Origin: an uncultured Actinomycetes bacterium
GTDB taxonomy: Bacteria > Actinomycetota > Actinomycetes > S36-B12
Reading direction: 5' to 3'
NCBI GenBank assembly: GCA_937902285.1
Contig: CALGTB010000011.1
Coordinates: 1 to 32,437, forward strand
DNA: 32,437 nucleotides
The notes under the pieces were generated by a model. It did not search any database and was not told the origin of the DNA. It was given only the letters and a program-made list of their open reading frames with translations. Positions 15,532 to 23,161 of this stretch are shown here, piece by piece (positions within the stretch are counted from its first letter, which is position 1; the number at the start of each line of letters is the position of its first letter). The position numbers and the translations under genes were made by a program.

Positions 15532-17124
15532 ATGAGCGCGGCAACTGTCGACGAGAACGCCCCCGACCGACGTACGACGGCCGGCAAGGCGGCAGACCTC
15601 GAGGCGCGCCGCGCCGAAGCCCTCGGCCGGCGCACGAAGGCCGTCGACAAGCAGCACGCCAAGGGCAAGCAGACGGCGATGGAGCGCATCGTCGAGCTCC
15701 TCGACGAGGACTCCTTCCAGCAGCTCGACGGCCTGGCCCGGCACCGCTCGTACGCCTTCGGGCTCGAGGCGAACCGCCCGTACGGCGACGGCGTCGTCAC
15801 CGGCTACGGCACCATCGACGGCCGCCCCGTATGCGTCTTCGCCCAGGACTTCACCGTCTTCGGCGGCTCGCTCGGCGAGGTCTACGGCGAGAAGATCGTC
15901 AAGGTCATGGACATGGCCATGAAGATCGGCTGCCCGGTGATCGGCCTCAATGACTCCGGCGGCGCGCGCATCCAGGAGGGGGTCGTCTCGCTCGGGCTCT
16001 ACGGCGAGATCTTCCGCCGCAACGTCCAGGCGTCCGGGGTCATCCCGCAGGTCTCGGTCATCCTCGGCCCGTGCGCCGGCGGCGCCGTCTACTCCCCCGC
16101 CATCACCGACTTCACCATCATGGTCGACAAGACCTCCCACATGTTCATCACCGGCCCCGACGTCATCAAGACCGTGACCGGCGAGGACGTGGAGTTCGAG
16201 GACCTCGGCGGCGCCCGCACCCACAACAGCAAGTCGGGCGTGGCCCACTACATGGCCACCGACGAGGCCGACGCGCTGGAGTACACCAAGGCGCTCCTCT
16301 CGTACCTGCCCAGCAACAACCTCGAGGATCCGCCGACGTACCCGATCGAGGCCGACCTCGCGTTCAACGACGCGGACTACGAGCTCGACTCCCTCATGCC
16401 CGACTCGACCAACCAGCCCTATGACATGCACAAGGTCATCGAGCACATCGTCGACGACGGCGAGTTCCTGGAGACGCAGGCCCTGTTCGCGCCGAACATC
16501 CTCTGCGGCTTCGGCCGGATCGAGGGCCACCCCGTGGGCATCGTCGCCAACCAGCCGATGCAGTTCGCCGGCACCCTCGACATCGCCGCGTCCGAGAAGG
16601 CGGCCCGCTTCGTCCGCACCTGCGACGCCTTCAACCTCCCGGTCATCACGCTCGTCGACGTCCCGGGCTTCCTGCCCGGCACCGACCAGGAGTGGGAGGG
16701 GATCATCCGGCGGGGGGCCAAGCTCATCTACGCCTACGCCGAGGCGACCGTCCCGCTCATCACCGTCATCACGCGCAAGGCCTACGGCGGCGCCTACGAC
16801 GTCATGGGGTCCAAGCACCTCGGCGCCGACATCAACCTGGCGTGGCCCACGGCCGAGATCGCCGTCATGGGAGCGCAGGGCGCCGTCAACATCCTCTACC
16901 GCAAGGAGCTCGCGGCGGCCGACGATCCCGAGGTCGAGCGCAAGCGCCTGATCGACGAGTACCAGGACACGCTGGCCAACCCCTACCTCGCCGCGGAGCG
17001 CGGCTACATCGACCGCGTCATCTTCCCCCACGAGACGCGCATGATGGTGACTCGGGCACTCCGGGCGCTGCGCAACAAGCGCGCGAGCCGGCCGCCCAAG
17101 AAGCACGGGAACATCCCGCTGTGA
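15532..17124 (+). CDS. accD5: Acyl-CoA carboxylase beta subunit (AccD5/PccB type)
   Basis: 530 residues from ATG 15532, with AGGAGG just upstream; the frame is open further upstream but that part is antisense to birA. This is the carboxyltransferase subunit, moving CO2 from carboxybiotin to propionyl-CoA or acetyl-CoA to give methylmalonyl- or malonyl-CoA. The two crotonase-like halves show oxyanion-hole glycines in SGGARIQEG and GPCAGGAVYSPA (first half) and in RKAYGGAYDVMGSKHLGAD (second half). It ends KHGNIPL, as AccD5/PccB proteins do. It starts the accD5-accE5-maf operon, and the next GTG overlaps its stop. Substrate preference for propionyl-CoA is inferred from similarity and context only. 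Confidence 0.93.
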   Translation: MSAATVDENAPDRRTTAGKAADLEARRAEALGRRTKAVDKQHAKGKQTAMERIVELLDEDSFQQLDGLARHRSYAFGLEANRPYGDGVVTGYGTIDGRPVCVFAQDFTVFGGSLGEVYGEKIVKVMDMAMKIGCPVIGLNDSGGARIQEGVVSLGLYGEIFRRNVQASGVIPQVSVILGPCAGGAVYSPAITDFTIMVDKTSHMFITGPDVIKTVTGEDVEFEDLGGARTHNSKSGVAHYMATDEADALEYTKALLSYLPSNNLEDPPTYPIEADLAFNDADYELDSLMPDSTNQPYDMHKVIEHIVDDGEFLETQALFAPNILCGFGRIEGHPVGIVANQPMQFAGTLDIAASEKAARFVRTCDAFNLPVITLVDVPGFLPGTDQEWEGIIRRGAKLIYAYAEATVPLITVITRKAYGGAYDVMGSKHLGADINLAWPTAEIAVMGAQGAVNILYRKELAAADDPEVERKRLIDEYQDTLANPYLAAERGYIDRVIFPHETRMMVTRALRALRNKRASRPPKKHGNIPL

Positions 17125-17339
17125 CCGGGTCCGAGCAGCCCCGTCCCCTGCTGCGCGTCGTCGCCGGATCGCCCACGCCGGAGGAGCTCGCCACCGTCAT
17201 CGCGGTGGTCACGGCACGACGTGCCGCGGCTGCCGCCGAGCCCCCCGTGTGGAGCCTCTGGGCCCGCAAGAGCCGGCAGGTGCGGCCCGCCCAGCGTCCC
17301 GGCTTCGGGGCCTGGCGAGCCTCGATGATGCCCCGCTAG
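17121..17339 (+). CDS. accE5: Acyl-CoA carboxylase epsilon subunit
   Basis: 72 residues from GTG 17121, overlapping the accD5 TGA (GTGA). The core LRVVAGSPTPEELATVIAVV is the signature of actinobacterial epsilon subunits. It is followed by SLWARKSRQVRP and a Trp-containing end (GFGAWRASMMPR) also seen in the family. Epsilon binds the beta subunit and raises activity of the alpha-beta complex in Streptomyces and Mycobacterium. This version is the short type, without the long N-terminal extension recalled for M. tuberculosis AccE5. It is too small to be catalytic. Confidence 0.85.
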   Translation: MTGSEQPRPLLRVVAGSPTPEELATVIAVVTARRAAAAAEPPVWSLWARKSRQVRPAQRPGFGAWRASMMPR

Positions 17340-17356
17340 CGGCGGGAGGCCCTCGC

Positions 17357-17971
17357 GTGACCAGGCTCGTCCTGGCGTCCGCCTCGCCCGCACGGCTGTC
17401 GCTGCTCGTCAATGCCGGGGTCACCCCCACGGTCGTGGTCAGCGGCGTCGACGAGGAGTCGCTCACCGCAGAGCTCGGCCCCGTGCCCCCGGCTGACCTC
17501 TGTCTGGCGCTGGCCGTGGCCAAGGCCCGCGACGTGGCGGAGCGGCTCGACTCGGGCGACGACGTGGTCGTCATCGGCTGCGACTCCGTGCTCGAGATGG
17601 ACGGCGTGGCCCACGGCAAGCCGCCGACGGCGGCCGCCGCCAAGGAGCGGTGGCGGGCGATGTCGGGGCACCGGGGCGTCCTGCGCACGGGCCACTGGCT
17701 CGTGCGGCCGGCGACCGGGCAGGAGCTCGGCGACATCGCCAGCACGACCGTCTGGCATGCCTCCCCCAGCGAGGCCGAGATCGACGCCTACATCGCCACC
17801 GGCGAGCCCCTGCGCGTCGCCGGCGGCTTCACCCTCGACGGACTCGGAGCGCCTTTCGTCGAGCGCATCGAGGGCGACCCCTCGAACGTCATCGGACTGT
17901 CCCTCCCGCTCCTGCGGCGGCTGCTCGCGCGCATGGACGTGACGTGGACGGACCTGTGGGCTAAGCCATAG
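17357..17971 (+). CDS. maf: Maf family nucleoside triphosphate pyrophosphatase
   Basis: 204 residues from GTG 17357, with GGGAGG about 8 bases upstream. Maf proteins hydrolyse non-canonical or canonical NTPs to NMPs and are linked to septum control in Bacillus. Motifs: LVLASASPARLSLL (the usual SPRR reads SPAR here), VVIGCDSVLEMDG with the catalytic D76, HGKPPTAAAAKERWRAMSG, and GGFTLDGLGAPFVERIEGDP near the end. It is the third gene of accD5-accE5-maf, an arrangement I recall from mycobacteria. A GC-rich hairpin follows the stop. The role in this operon is not evident from the chemistry. Confidence 0.9.
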   Translation: MTRLVLASASPARLSLLVNAGVTPTVVVSGVDEESLTAELGPVPPADLCLALAVAKARDVAERLDSGDDVVVIGCDSVLEMDGVAHGKPPTAAAAKERWRAMSGHRGVLRTGHWLVRPATGQELGDIASTTVWHASPSEAEIDAYIATGEPLRVAGGFTLDGLGAPFVERIEGDPSNVIGLSLPLLRRLLARMDVTWTDLWAKP

Positions 17972-17974
17972 TCC

Positions 17975-17996
17975 CGGGGGCCCCATGGGGGCCCCG
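17975..17996 (+). terminator. GC-rich hairpin after maf
   Basis: An eight-base-pair stem, GGGGCCCC (17977-17984) with GGGGCCCC (17988-17995) and an ATG loop, plus one closing pair beyond a bulge. It lies 4 bases after the maf stop and just before the accA3 promoter. The T-run is weak (GTTCT), so it is a probable terminator but not a textbook one. Confidence 0.45.
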
Positions 17997-18003
17997 TTCT
18001 CGA

Positions 18004-18009
18004 TACGCT
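18004..18009 (+). promoter_or_regulatory. -10 box of accA3 (leadered)
   Basis: TACGCT right after the maf hairpin. A start near 18016 gives a 5' UTR of about 50 bases ahead of GTG 18067, with AGAGGG at 18051-18056 as the possible Shine-Dalgarno. Confidence 0.4.
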
Positions 18010-18066
18010 GCCACGCGGGCGTGAGGAGTTCCACGGCCCACCATCGAACGAGAGGGTCCTCACGAC

Positions 18067-19824
18067 GTGCATACCGTCCTGATCGCCAACCGTGGCGAGA
18101 TCGCCGTCCGCGTCATCCGGGCCTGCAAGGACGCCGGGCTCCAGTCCGTGGCCGTCTACGCCGATCCCGACCGGGATGCCCTGCACGTGCGGCTCGCCGA
18201 CCAGGCCTTCGCGCTGGGCGGAAGCACGGCCGCGGAGTCCTACCTCGACATCGCCAAGATCCTCGACGCCGCCGCGAAGGCCGGCGCCGACGCCGTCCAC
18301 CCCGGCTACGGGTTCCTCTCCGAGAACGCCGACTTCGCCCAGGCCGTCATCGACGCCGGGCTCACCTGGATCGGCCCGCCCCCGCAGGCGATCCGCTCGC
18401 TCGGAGACAAGGTGTCGGCACGCCACATCGCGCAGCGCGCCGGAGCACCCCAGGTGCCGGGCACGGCCGACCCCGTCACCGGCGCCGACGAGGTCGTCGC
18501 CTTCGCCAAGGAGCACGGCCTGCCCGTGGCGATCAAGGCAGCCTTCGGCGGCGGCGGTCGCGGCCTCAAGGTCGCCCGCAACCTCGAGGAGATCCCCGAC
18601 CTCTACGACTCCGCGGTGCGCGAGGCCATTGCCGCCTTCGGCCGCGGGGAGTGCTTCGTCGAGCGCTACCTCGACAATCCGCGCCACGTCGAGACGCAGG
18701 TGCTCGCCGACACCCACGGGAACGTCGTCGTCGTCTCCACGCGCGACTGCTCGCTGCAGCGACGGCACCAGAAGCTCGTGGAGGAGGCGCCGGCACCCTT
18801 CCTCACCGACGACCAGCTGCATGAGCTCTACGCGTCGTCGAAGGCCATCATCAAGGAGGCCGGCTACTACAACGCCGGCACGTGCGAGTTCCTCGTCGGC
18901 ACCGACGGCACCATCTCGTTCCTCGAGGTCAACACGCGCCTCCAGGTCGAGCACCCGGTCACCGAGGAGGTCGCCGGAATCGATCTCGTGCGCGAGCAGT
19001 TCCGCATCGCCGAGGGCGGCGTCATCGACTACGACGATCCCGTCCTCCGCGGCCACTCGTTCGAGTTCCGCATCAATGGCGAGGACCCGGGACGCAACTT
19101 CCTCCCGGCGCCGGGCGCCCTCACCGTCTGGAATCCGCCCAGCGGCCCGGGCGTCCGCGTCGACTCGGGCTTCCGCTCGGGCGACGTGATCGGCGGCAAC
19201 TTCGACTCGCTGCTGGCCAAGCTCATCGTCACGGGCAGCACCCGGCAGGAGGCCCTCGAGCGCTCGCGCCGGGCCCTCGACGAGTTCGAGATCGACGGCA
19301 TCGCCACGGCGCTCACCTTCCACCGGGTCGTCGTCCGGGATCCTGCCTTCGCCCCGGCCGACGAGGAGACGCCGTTCACGGTGCACACCCGCTGGATCGA
19401 GACGGAGTTCGACAACCAGATCCCGGCGTACGCGGGCGGCACCGACGGGACGATCGAGGCGGACGCCCGCGAGACCGTGGTCGTCGAGGTCGGCGGCAAG
19501 CGCATCGAGGTCAGCCTGCCCGCCGGGCTCGGCGCCTCTGCGGCTCCCGCCGGTGCGGCCGGGCCGAAGAAGCGCTCGGCCGGCAAGAAGTCCGGCCCCG
19601 GCGCGACCGGCGACTCCCTCGTGGCCCCCATGCAGGGCACCATCGTCAAGGTCGAGGTCACGGAGGGCCAGGAGGTCGCCGTCGGCGACCTGGTCGTGGT
19701 CCTCGAGGCGATGAAGATGGAGCAGCCCCTCACCGCCCACAAGGCGGGCACCATCACCAAGCTGACCGCGGAGAAGGGGGCCACCGTCCCGAGCGGAACG
19801 GTCCTCTGCGAGATCAAGGACTGA
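18067..19824 (+). CDS. accA3: Acyl-CoA carboxylase alpha subunit: biotin carboxylase fused to biotin carrier (AccA3 type)
   Basis: 585 residues. Residues 1 to about 450 are biotin carboxylase (HTVLIANRGEIAVRVIRAC, HPGYGFLSENADF, FGGGGRGLK as the ATP lid, and FLEVNTRLQVEHPVTE with catalytic residues). A linker rich in Ala, Gly and Lys at about 495-515 leads to the biotinyl domain, with EAMKM and the acceptor lysine K550, 35 residues from the end. It carboxylates biotin with ATP and bicarbonate and hands it to AccD subunits. AccA3 is known to be shared by several beta subunits. The partners accD5 and accE5 and the ligase birA lie within 4 kb. The start GTG 18067 fits family N-termini exactly. 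Confidence 0.95.
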   Translation: MHTVLIANRGEIAVRVIRACKDAGLQSVAVYADPDRDALHVRLADQAFALGGSTAAESYLDIAKILDAAAKAGADAVHPGYGFLSENADFAQAVIDAGLTWIGPPPQAIRSLGDKVSARHIAQRAGAPQVPGTADPVTGADEVVAFAKEHGLPVAIKAAFGGGGRGLKVARNLEEIPDLYDSAVREAIAAFGRGECFVERYLDNPRHVETQVLADTHGNVVVVSTRDCSLQRRHQKLVEEAPAPFLTDDQLHELYASSKAIIKEAGYYNAGTCEFLVGTDGTISFLEVNTRLQVEHPVTEEVAGIDLVREQFRIAEGGVIDYDDPVLRGHSFEFRINGEDPGRNFLPAPGALTVWNPPSGPGVRVDSGFRSGDVIGGNFDSLLAKLIVTGSTRQEALERSRRALDEFEIDGIATALTFHRVVVRDPAFAPADEETPFTVHTRWIETEFDNQIPAYAGGTDGTIEADARETVVVEVGGKRIEVSLPAGLGASAAPAGAAGPKKRSAGKKSGPGATGDSLVAPMQGTIVKVEVTEGQEVAVGDLVVVLEAMKMEQPLTAHKAGTITKLTAEKGATVPSGTVLCEIKD

Positions 19825-19850
19825 ATTCGCGCAGTCCGCGCACCTGGACG

Positions 19851-19856
19851 TAACGT
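19851..19856 (+). promoter_or_regulatory. -10 box of the Gly-rich membrane protein gene (leaderless)
   Basis: TAACGT, then GGAGGC, then ATG 19863. The GGAG could act as a ribosome site only if transcription began upstream of it, so the spacing favours a leaderless start. Confidence 0.5.
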
Positions 19857-19862
19857 GGAGGC

Positions 19863-21167
19863 ATGACCTCACGTCGCCTCGTCTCCGCCCTCATCGCCGT
19901 GCTCTCCGTGGTGCTCGTCGGGCTCGGAGCGGCGTCGCCCGCGTCAGCCGACGTGCAGACCGACCAGGCGGTCGCCGCGGCCGTCGACGCCTTCCGCGCG
20001 GGCGAGTCCGTGTTCAATGACCCCGCCGCCGAGAACGCCCTCTCGTCCGCCGAGACGGACCAGCTCGCGGCCCAGGTCCGCGACACCCGGCTGCCCATCT
20101 ACCTCGCCGTGCTGCCCGCGACGGCCGCGGTCACGGCCGACGAGGCGCTCGTGGCCCTCGGCGAGGGCGTCGGGCTGGCGGGGATCTACGGGGTCATCGT
20201 GGGCGACGAGTTCCGCGCGGGGTCGACGTCGGGGTCCGCCGCCGACCTCGCGACCCAGGCCTTCCGGAGCCAGCGCGACGCGGGCTCGTTCGCCGTTCTC
20301 ACCGAGTTCGTCACCCTGGCCGACGAGCGCTTCGGCAGCGGCTCGAGCTCGAGTTCGGGCAGCGGCGGAGGCGGGGGCAGCGGGACCCTGATCCTCCTCA
20401 TCGTCCTGCTCATCGGCGCGGCCGTCGTCGCCCTGGTCATGATGCGGCGGTCGCGGGCGAAGCAGGCAGCGCAGCTCGCCGCCGTGCGCGGCACGATCGA
20501 CGCGGACATCACCGAGTACGGCGAGCGGCTCGGATCGTTCAGCCTCGACGACCCGGCGTTCGACGAGGCGACGCGGACGGACATGCAGCGCGCCCTCGAC
20601 AGCTATGACACGGCCAAGTCCGCGGCGGCCCGCATGCGGGCACCGGCCGACGCGGCCACGGTCACCAGCGCCCTCGAGGACGGCCGCTACGCCCTGGCGT
20701 GCGTGGGCGCCCGGCTGGCCGGCCAGCCCGCACCCGAGCGTCGCCCGCCGTGCTTCGTCGATCCGCGGCACGGACCGAGCGTGGCCGACGTCACCTGGGC
20801 GCCGCCCGGGCTCGGCGAGCGCGAGGTGCCGATGTGCGCCGCCTGCCGCACCACCGTCGAGATGGGCATGACCCCGCAGGGGATGCTCGTGCCCGGGGCT
20901 GCGGGGCCGCAGCCGTACTGGCAGGGCGGTCCGGAGTACGGGGCGTACGCCCGCGGCTACTACAACCCGTTCGGCAACGTCATGACCGGCGTGCTCGTCG
21001 GGACCATGCTCGGGGGGATGTGGGGGTCACCGGGCGGCGGCATCGGGGGCGTCGAGACGGCCGGCTTCGGCGGGTTCGGCGGCGGAGGCTCGGACGGCGG
21101 CTGGGGCGACTTCGGCGGTGGCGGTGGCGACTTCGGCGGTGGCGACTTCGGCGGCGGGGACTTCTAG
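19863..21167 (+). CDS. Secreted or membrane-anchored protein with TPM-like head and Gly-rich GGGDF tail
   Basis: 434 residues. A signal peptide (hydrophobic 8-22, likely cut ASA|DV at 29) is followed by an extracytoplasmic domain of about 130 residues with PIYLAVLPA and GIYGVIVGDEF, reminiscent of TPM-type domains. Then come a Ser/Gly linker (about 158-174), one membrane helix (175-194) and an RRSRAK stop-transfer. The cytoplasmic part has a helical region and CFVDPRHGP plus MCAAC, three cysteines that may bind a metal. The last 60 residues are Gly-rich with repeated DFGGG. I recall similar unnamed proteins in Streptomyces. The function is unknown. It is likely a single-gene unit between accA3 and a convergent gene. 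Confidence 0.8.
   Translation: MTSRRLVSALIAVLSVVLVGLGAASPASADVQTDQAVAAAVDAFRAGESVFNDPAAENALSSAETDQLAAQVRDTRLPIYLAVLPATAAVTADEALVALGEGVGLAGIYGVIVGDEFRAGSTSGSAADLATQAFRSQRDAGSFAVLTEFVTLADERFGSGSSSSSGSGGGGGSGTLILLIVLLIGAAVVALVMMRRSRAKQAAQLAAVRGTIDADITEYGERLGSFSLDDPAFDEATRTDMQRALDSYDTAKSAAARMRAPADAATVTSALEDGRYALACVGARLAGQPAPERRPPCFVDPRHGPSVADVTWAPPGLGEREVPMCAACRTTVEMGMTPQGMLVPGAAGPQPYWQGGPEYGAYARGYYNPFGNVMTGVLVGTMLGGMWGSPGGGIGGVETAGFGGFGGGGSDGGWGDFGGGGGDFGGGDFGGGDF
21105..21164 (+). repeat. Tandem GGCGACTTC-type repeat encoding DFGGG units
   Basis: Four GAC-TTC-ending units separated by GGC/GGT codons close the Gly-rich gene; the last two complete units differ by only a few bases. The encoded end has four GDF triplets. 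Such repeats are prone to slippage in multiples of three. Confidence 0.7.
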
Positions 21168-21168
21168 C

Positions 21169-21183
21169 CCCGTCCGCGACGGG
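21169..21183. terminator. Hairpin between convergent stops
   Basis: A perfect six-pair stem CCCGTC-CGC-GACGGG fills the 16-base gap between the stops at 21167 and 21184 and could act on both strands. No T-run. Confidence 0.4.
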
Positions 21184-21636
21184 TCAGCCCGCGTCGGGAC
21201 GGCAGGGGTGGTCGCGCAGCCGGCGCACGTAGTCGGCAGGCGCGCCCCCGGCCTCGGCCGCCGTCGCCACGATGTCGAGCTGCTCGGCGGCCGGCAGCCC
21301 GCCCTCGTAGGCGTCGAGGACGTACAGCCAGGCGAGCGGCTCGCCGTCGAGGGTGTGAACGCGCACCCTGATCTTGCGCCACCTCCCGAGATCGACGTCC
21401 TCCCATTCGTCGAGCGCCTGCTCATCGGCGGGCGGCACGTCGTACAGCACCACGAAGACCGACTCGTCCGGGTCCTCGACGACGGTGGCCATCGATCCGC
21501 CCCACTCGAGCTCGCCCCCCGCGAAGGTCAGCCGCCAGCCCCGCAGCCAGCCGGTGGCGAACACCGGCGATGCGGGCGCCCGGAGGGCCATCCGGCGCGG
21601 ATCGAGATTGGAGCCGTAGGCGGCATACAACGTCAC
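21184..21636 (-). CDS. Gamma-glutamylcyclotransferase-like protein
   Basis: 150 residues from GTG 21636. I chose this over GTG 21642 because TACGCT (21649-21644) is 7 bases before 21636 but only one base before 21642. It has the GGCT-like fold signature YAAYGSNLDPRRM (4-16) and a candidate catalytic Glu at E79 (DEWEDVDLG), followed by RKIRVRV. GGCT-like proteins release 5-oxoproline from gamma-glutamyl compounds, but many bacterial members have no proven substrate. It diverges from lpdA with 47 bases between start codons. Confidence 0.82.
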   Translation of the reverse strand: MTLYAAYGSNLDPRRMALRAPASPVFATGWLRGWRLTFAGGELEWGGSMATVVEDPDESVFVVLYDVPPADEQALDEWEDVDLGRWRKIRVRVHTLDGEPLAWLYVLDAYEGGLPAAEQLDIVATAAEAGGAPADYVRRLRDHPCRPDAG

Positions 21637-21643
21637 GCGCACC

Positions 21644-21649
21644 AGCGTA
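21644..21649 (-). promoter_or_regulatory. -10 box of the GGCT-like gene (leaderless)
   Basis: TACGCT on the minus strand, 7 bases before GTG 21636. It lies back to back with the lpdA box, 21 bases apart. Confidence 0.5.
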
Positions 21650-21670
21650 GGGACCGCGTCGGGCGTACGG

Positions 21671-21676
21671 AAGAAT
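21671..21676 (+). promoter_or_regulatory. -10 box of lpdA (leaderless)
   Basis: AAGAAT followed by 7 bases and ATG 21684. It lacks the first T of the TANNNT pattern but keeps the A at position 2 and the final T. This spacing favours 21684 over an in-frame ATG at 21675. Confidence 0.4.
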
Positions 21677-21683
21677 GCCGCGC

Positions 21684-23078
21684 ATGACGACCGTGGTGAT
21701 CGTGGGCGGGGGTCCGGGCGGATACGAGGCGGCCCTCGTCGCCCATCAGCTCGGGGCCGACGTCACCGTCGTCGACCGCGACGGCCTCGGAGGCTCGGCC
21801 GTGCTCACGGACTGCGTCCCGAGCAAGGCCCTCATCGCGACGGCGAACGTCATCACGGCGGCGGCCAGCAGCGCCAGCCTCGGCGTCCGCATCAACGGGC
21901 AGACCCCCGATCCCTCGCTCATCGGCGTCGACCTCGGCGAGGTCAACCAGCGCATCAGGCAGCTCGCCGCGGCGCAGAGCGCCGACATCTCCGACCGCCT
22001 CGCCCGCGAGGGCATCCGGGTCGTGAGCGGTCGCGGCCGGCTCGACGAGGCGGGCTCGGTCGTCGTCACGGACACCGCGGGCGCTGAGCAGGTCCTCGCC
22101 GCCGACGTGGTGCTGCTGGCCACCGGCGCGCGGCCCAGGGTGCTCCCGGACGCCCTCCCCGATGGCGACCGCATCCTCACCTGGGAGCAGGTCTACGACC
22201 TCCCCGAGGTGCCCGAGCGCCTCATCGTCGTCGGCTCAGGGGTCACGGGGGCCGAGTTCGCCGGCGCCTACCACGGGCTGGGCGGCCAGGTCGTCCTCAT
22301 CTCCTCGCGCGACCACGTCCTGCCCAGCGAGGATCCCGACGCCGCACGCGTCGTCGAGGAGGTCTACAGCCGCCGCGGCCTGGAGGTGCTCAGCCGGTCG
22401 CGCGCCGTGGCCGCCCGGCGCGCCGGCGACGGCGTCGAGGTGACCCTGAGCAGCGGCGACGTGGTCACCGGGTCGCACGTCCTCATGGCCGTCGGCTCCC
22501 TCCCCAACACCGACGACCTGGGGCTTGCGCTCGCCGGCGTCGACGTCGACGACCGCGGGTTCATCAGGGTCGACCGCGTCTCCCGCACGTCACGCCGCGG
22601 CGTGTACGCGGCGGGCGACTGCACCGGAGTCCTCATGCTGGCCTCCGTCGCCGCGATGCAGGGCCGGATCGCCATGTGGCACGCCCTCGGCGACGCGGTG
22701 GCCCCCATCGACCTCACCACCGTCTCGAGCACGGTGTTCACCAATCCCGAGATCGCGACGGTCGGCCTCACCCAGGCCGACCTCGACGCCGGCCGGTTCC
22801 GCGGCGACGTCGTGACCGTGCCGCTGGCCCCGAACGCGCGCGCCAAGATGGAGGACCACACCGACGGCTTCGTCAAGCTGTTCTGCCGACGCGGATCGCG
22901 CATCGTCGCCGGCGCGGTCATCGTGAGCCCGCATGCCAGCGAGCTCATCCATCCCCTCACCATCGCCGTCGAGCAGCGCCTGACGGTCGACCAGCTGGCC
23001 TCGACCTTCACCGTCTACCCCAGCCTGTCCGGCTCCATCGCCGAGGCGGCGCGCCGGCTCCACGTCGTCGCCGAGTGA
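21684..23078 (+). CDS. lpdA: LpdA-type NAD(P)H dehydrogenase (flavoprotein disulfide reductase family)
   Basis: 464 residues from ATG 21684. FAD site VVIVGGGPGGYEAALVA (4-20), NAD(P) site IVVGSGVTGAEFAGAY, and a second FAD motif GVYAAGDCTGVLML are intact. The redox-active CxxxxC is broken: GGSAVLTDCVPSK keeps C44 but has A39 where the first cysteine belongs. The C-terminal HxHPT motif of dihydrolipoamide dehydrogenases is replaced by FTVYPSLSGS. M. tuberculosis LpdA (Rv3303c) is known to lack such residues and to reduce quinones using NAD(P)H, and I assign this gene the same role. It is not a lipoamide dehydrogenase. It sits just before deoD; in M. tuberculosis I recall lpdA close upstream of deoD but with other genes between. 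Confidence 0.9.
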   Translation: MTTVVIVGGGPGGYEAALVAHQLGADVTVVDRDGLGGSAVLTDCVPSKALIATANVITAAASSASLGVRINGQTPDPSLIGVDLGEVNQRIRQLAAAQSADISDRLAREGIRVVSGRGRLDEAGSVVVTDTAGAEQVLAADVVLLATGARPRVLPDALPDGDRILTWEQVYDLPEVPERLIVVGSGVTGAEFAGAYHGLGGQVVLISSRDHVLPSEDPDAARVVEEVYSRRGLEVLSRSRAVAARRAGDGVEVTLSSGDVVTGSHVLMAVGSLPNTDDLGLALAGVDVDDRGFIRVDRVSRTSRRGVYAAGDCTGVLMLASVAAMQGRIAMWHALGDAVAPIDLTTVSSTVFTNPEIATVGLTQADLDAGRFRGDVVTVPLAPNARAKMEDHTDGFVKLFCRRGSRIVAGAVIVSPHASELIHPLTIAVEQRLTVDQLASTFTVYPSLSGSIAEAARRLHVVAE

Positions 23079-23149
23079 TCGGCGCACCACGAGGCGATCG
23101 ACAGCAGACACGAGGCCCGAACGAGGGGTGCTGACCGCGCCGGAACGGT

Positions 23150-23155
23150 TATCGT
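23150..23155 (+). promoter_or_regulatory. -10 box of deoD-mutase operon (leaderless)
   Basis: TATCGT, then CGTGGT, then GTG 23162. It lies in the 83-base gap after lpdA; no clear -35 or operator is seen in that gap. Confidence 0.6.
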
Positions 23156-23161
23156 CGTGGT

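Noticed and set aside
17788..19872. Minus-strand open frame of 694 codons
   Set aside because: It is antisense to accA3, whose motifs are complete.
21675..21683. Upstream in-frame ATG for lpdA at 21675
   Set aside because: It would overlap the candidate -10 box, and the FAD-binding strand normally begins within a few residues of the start, as it does from 21684.
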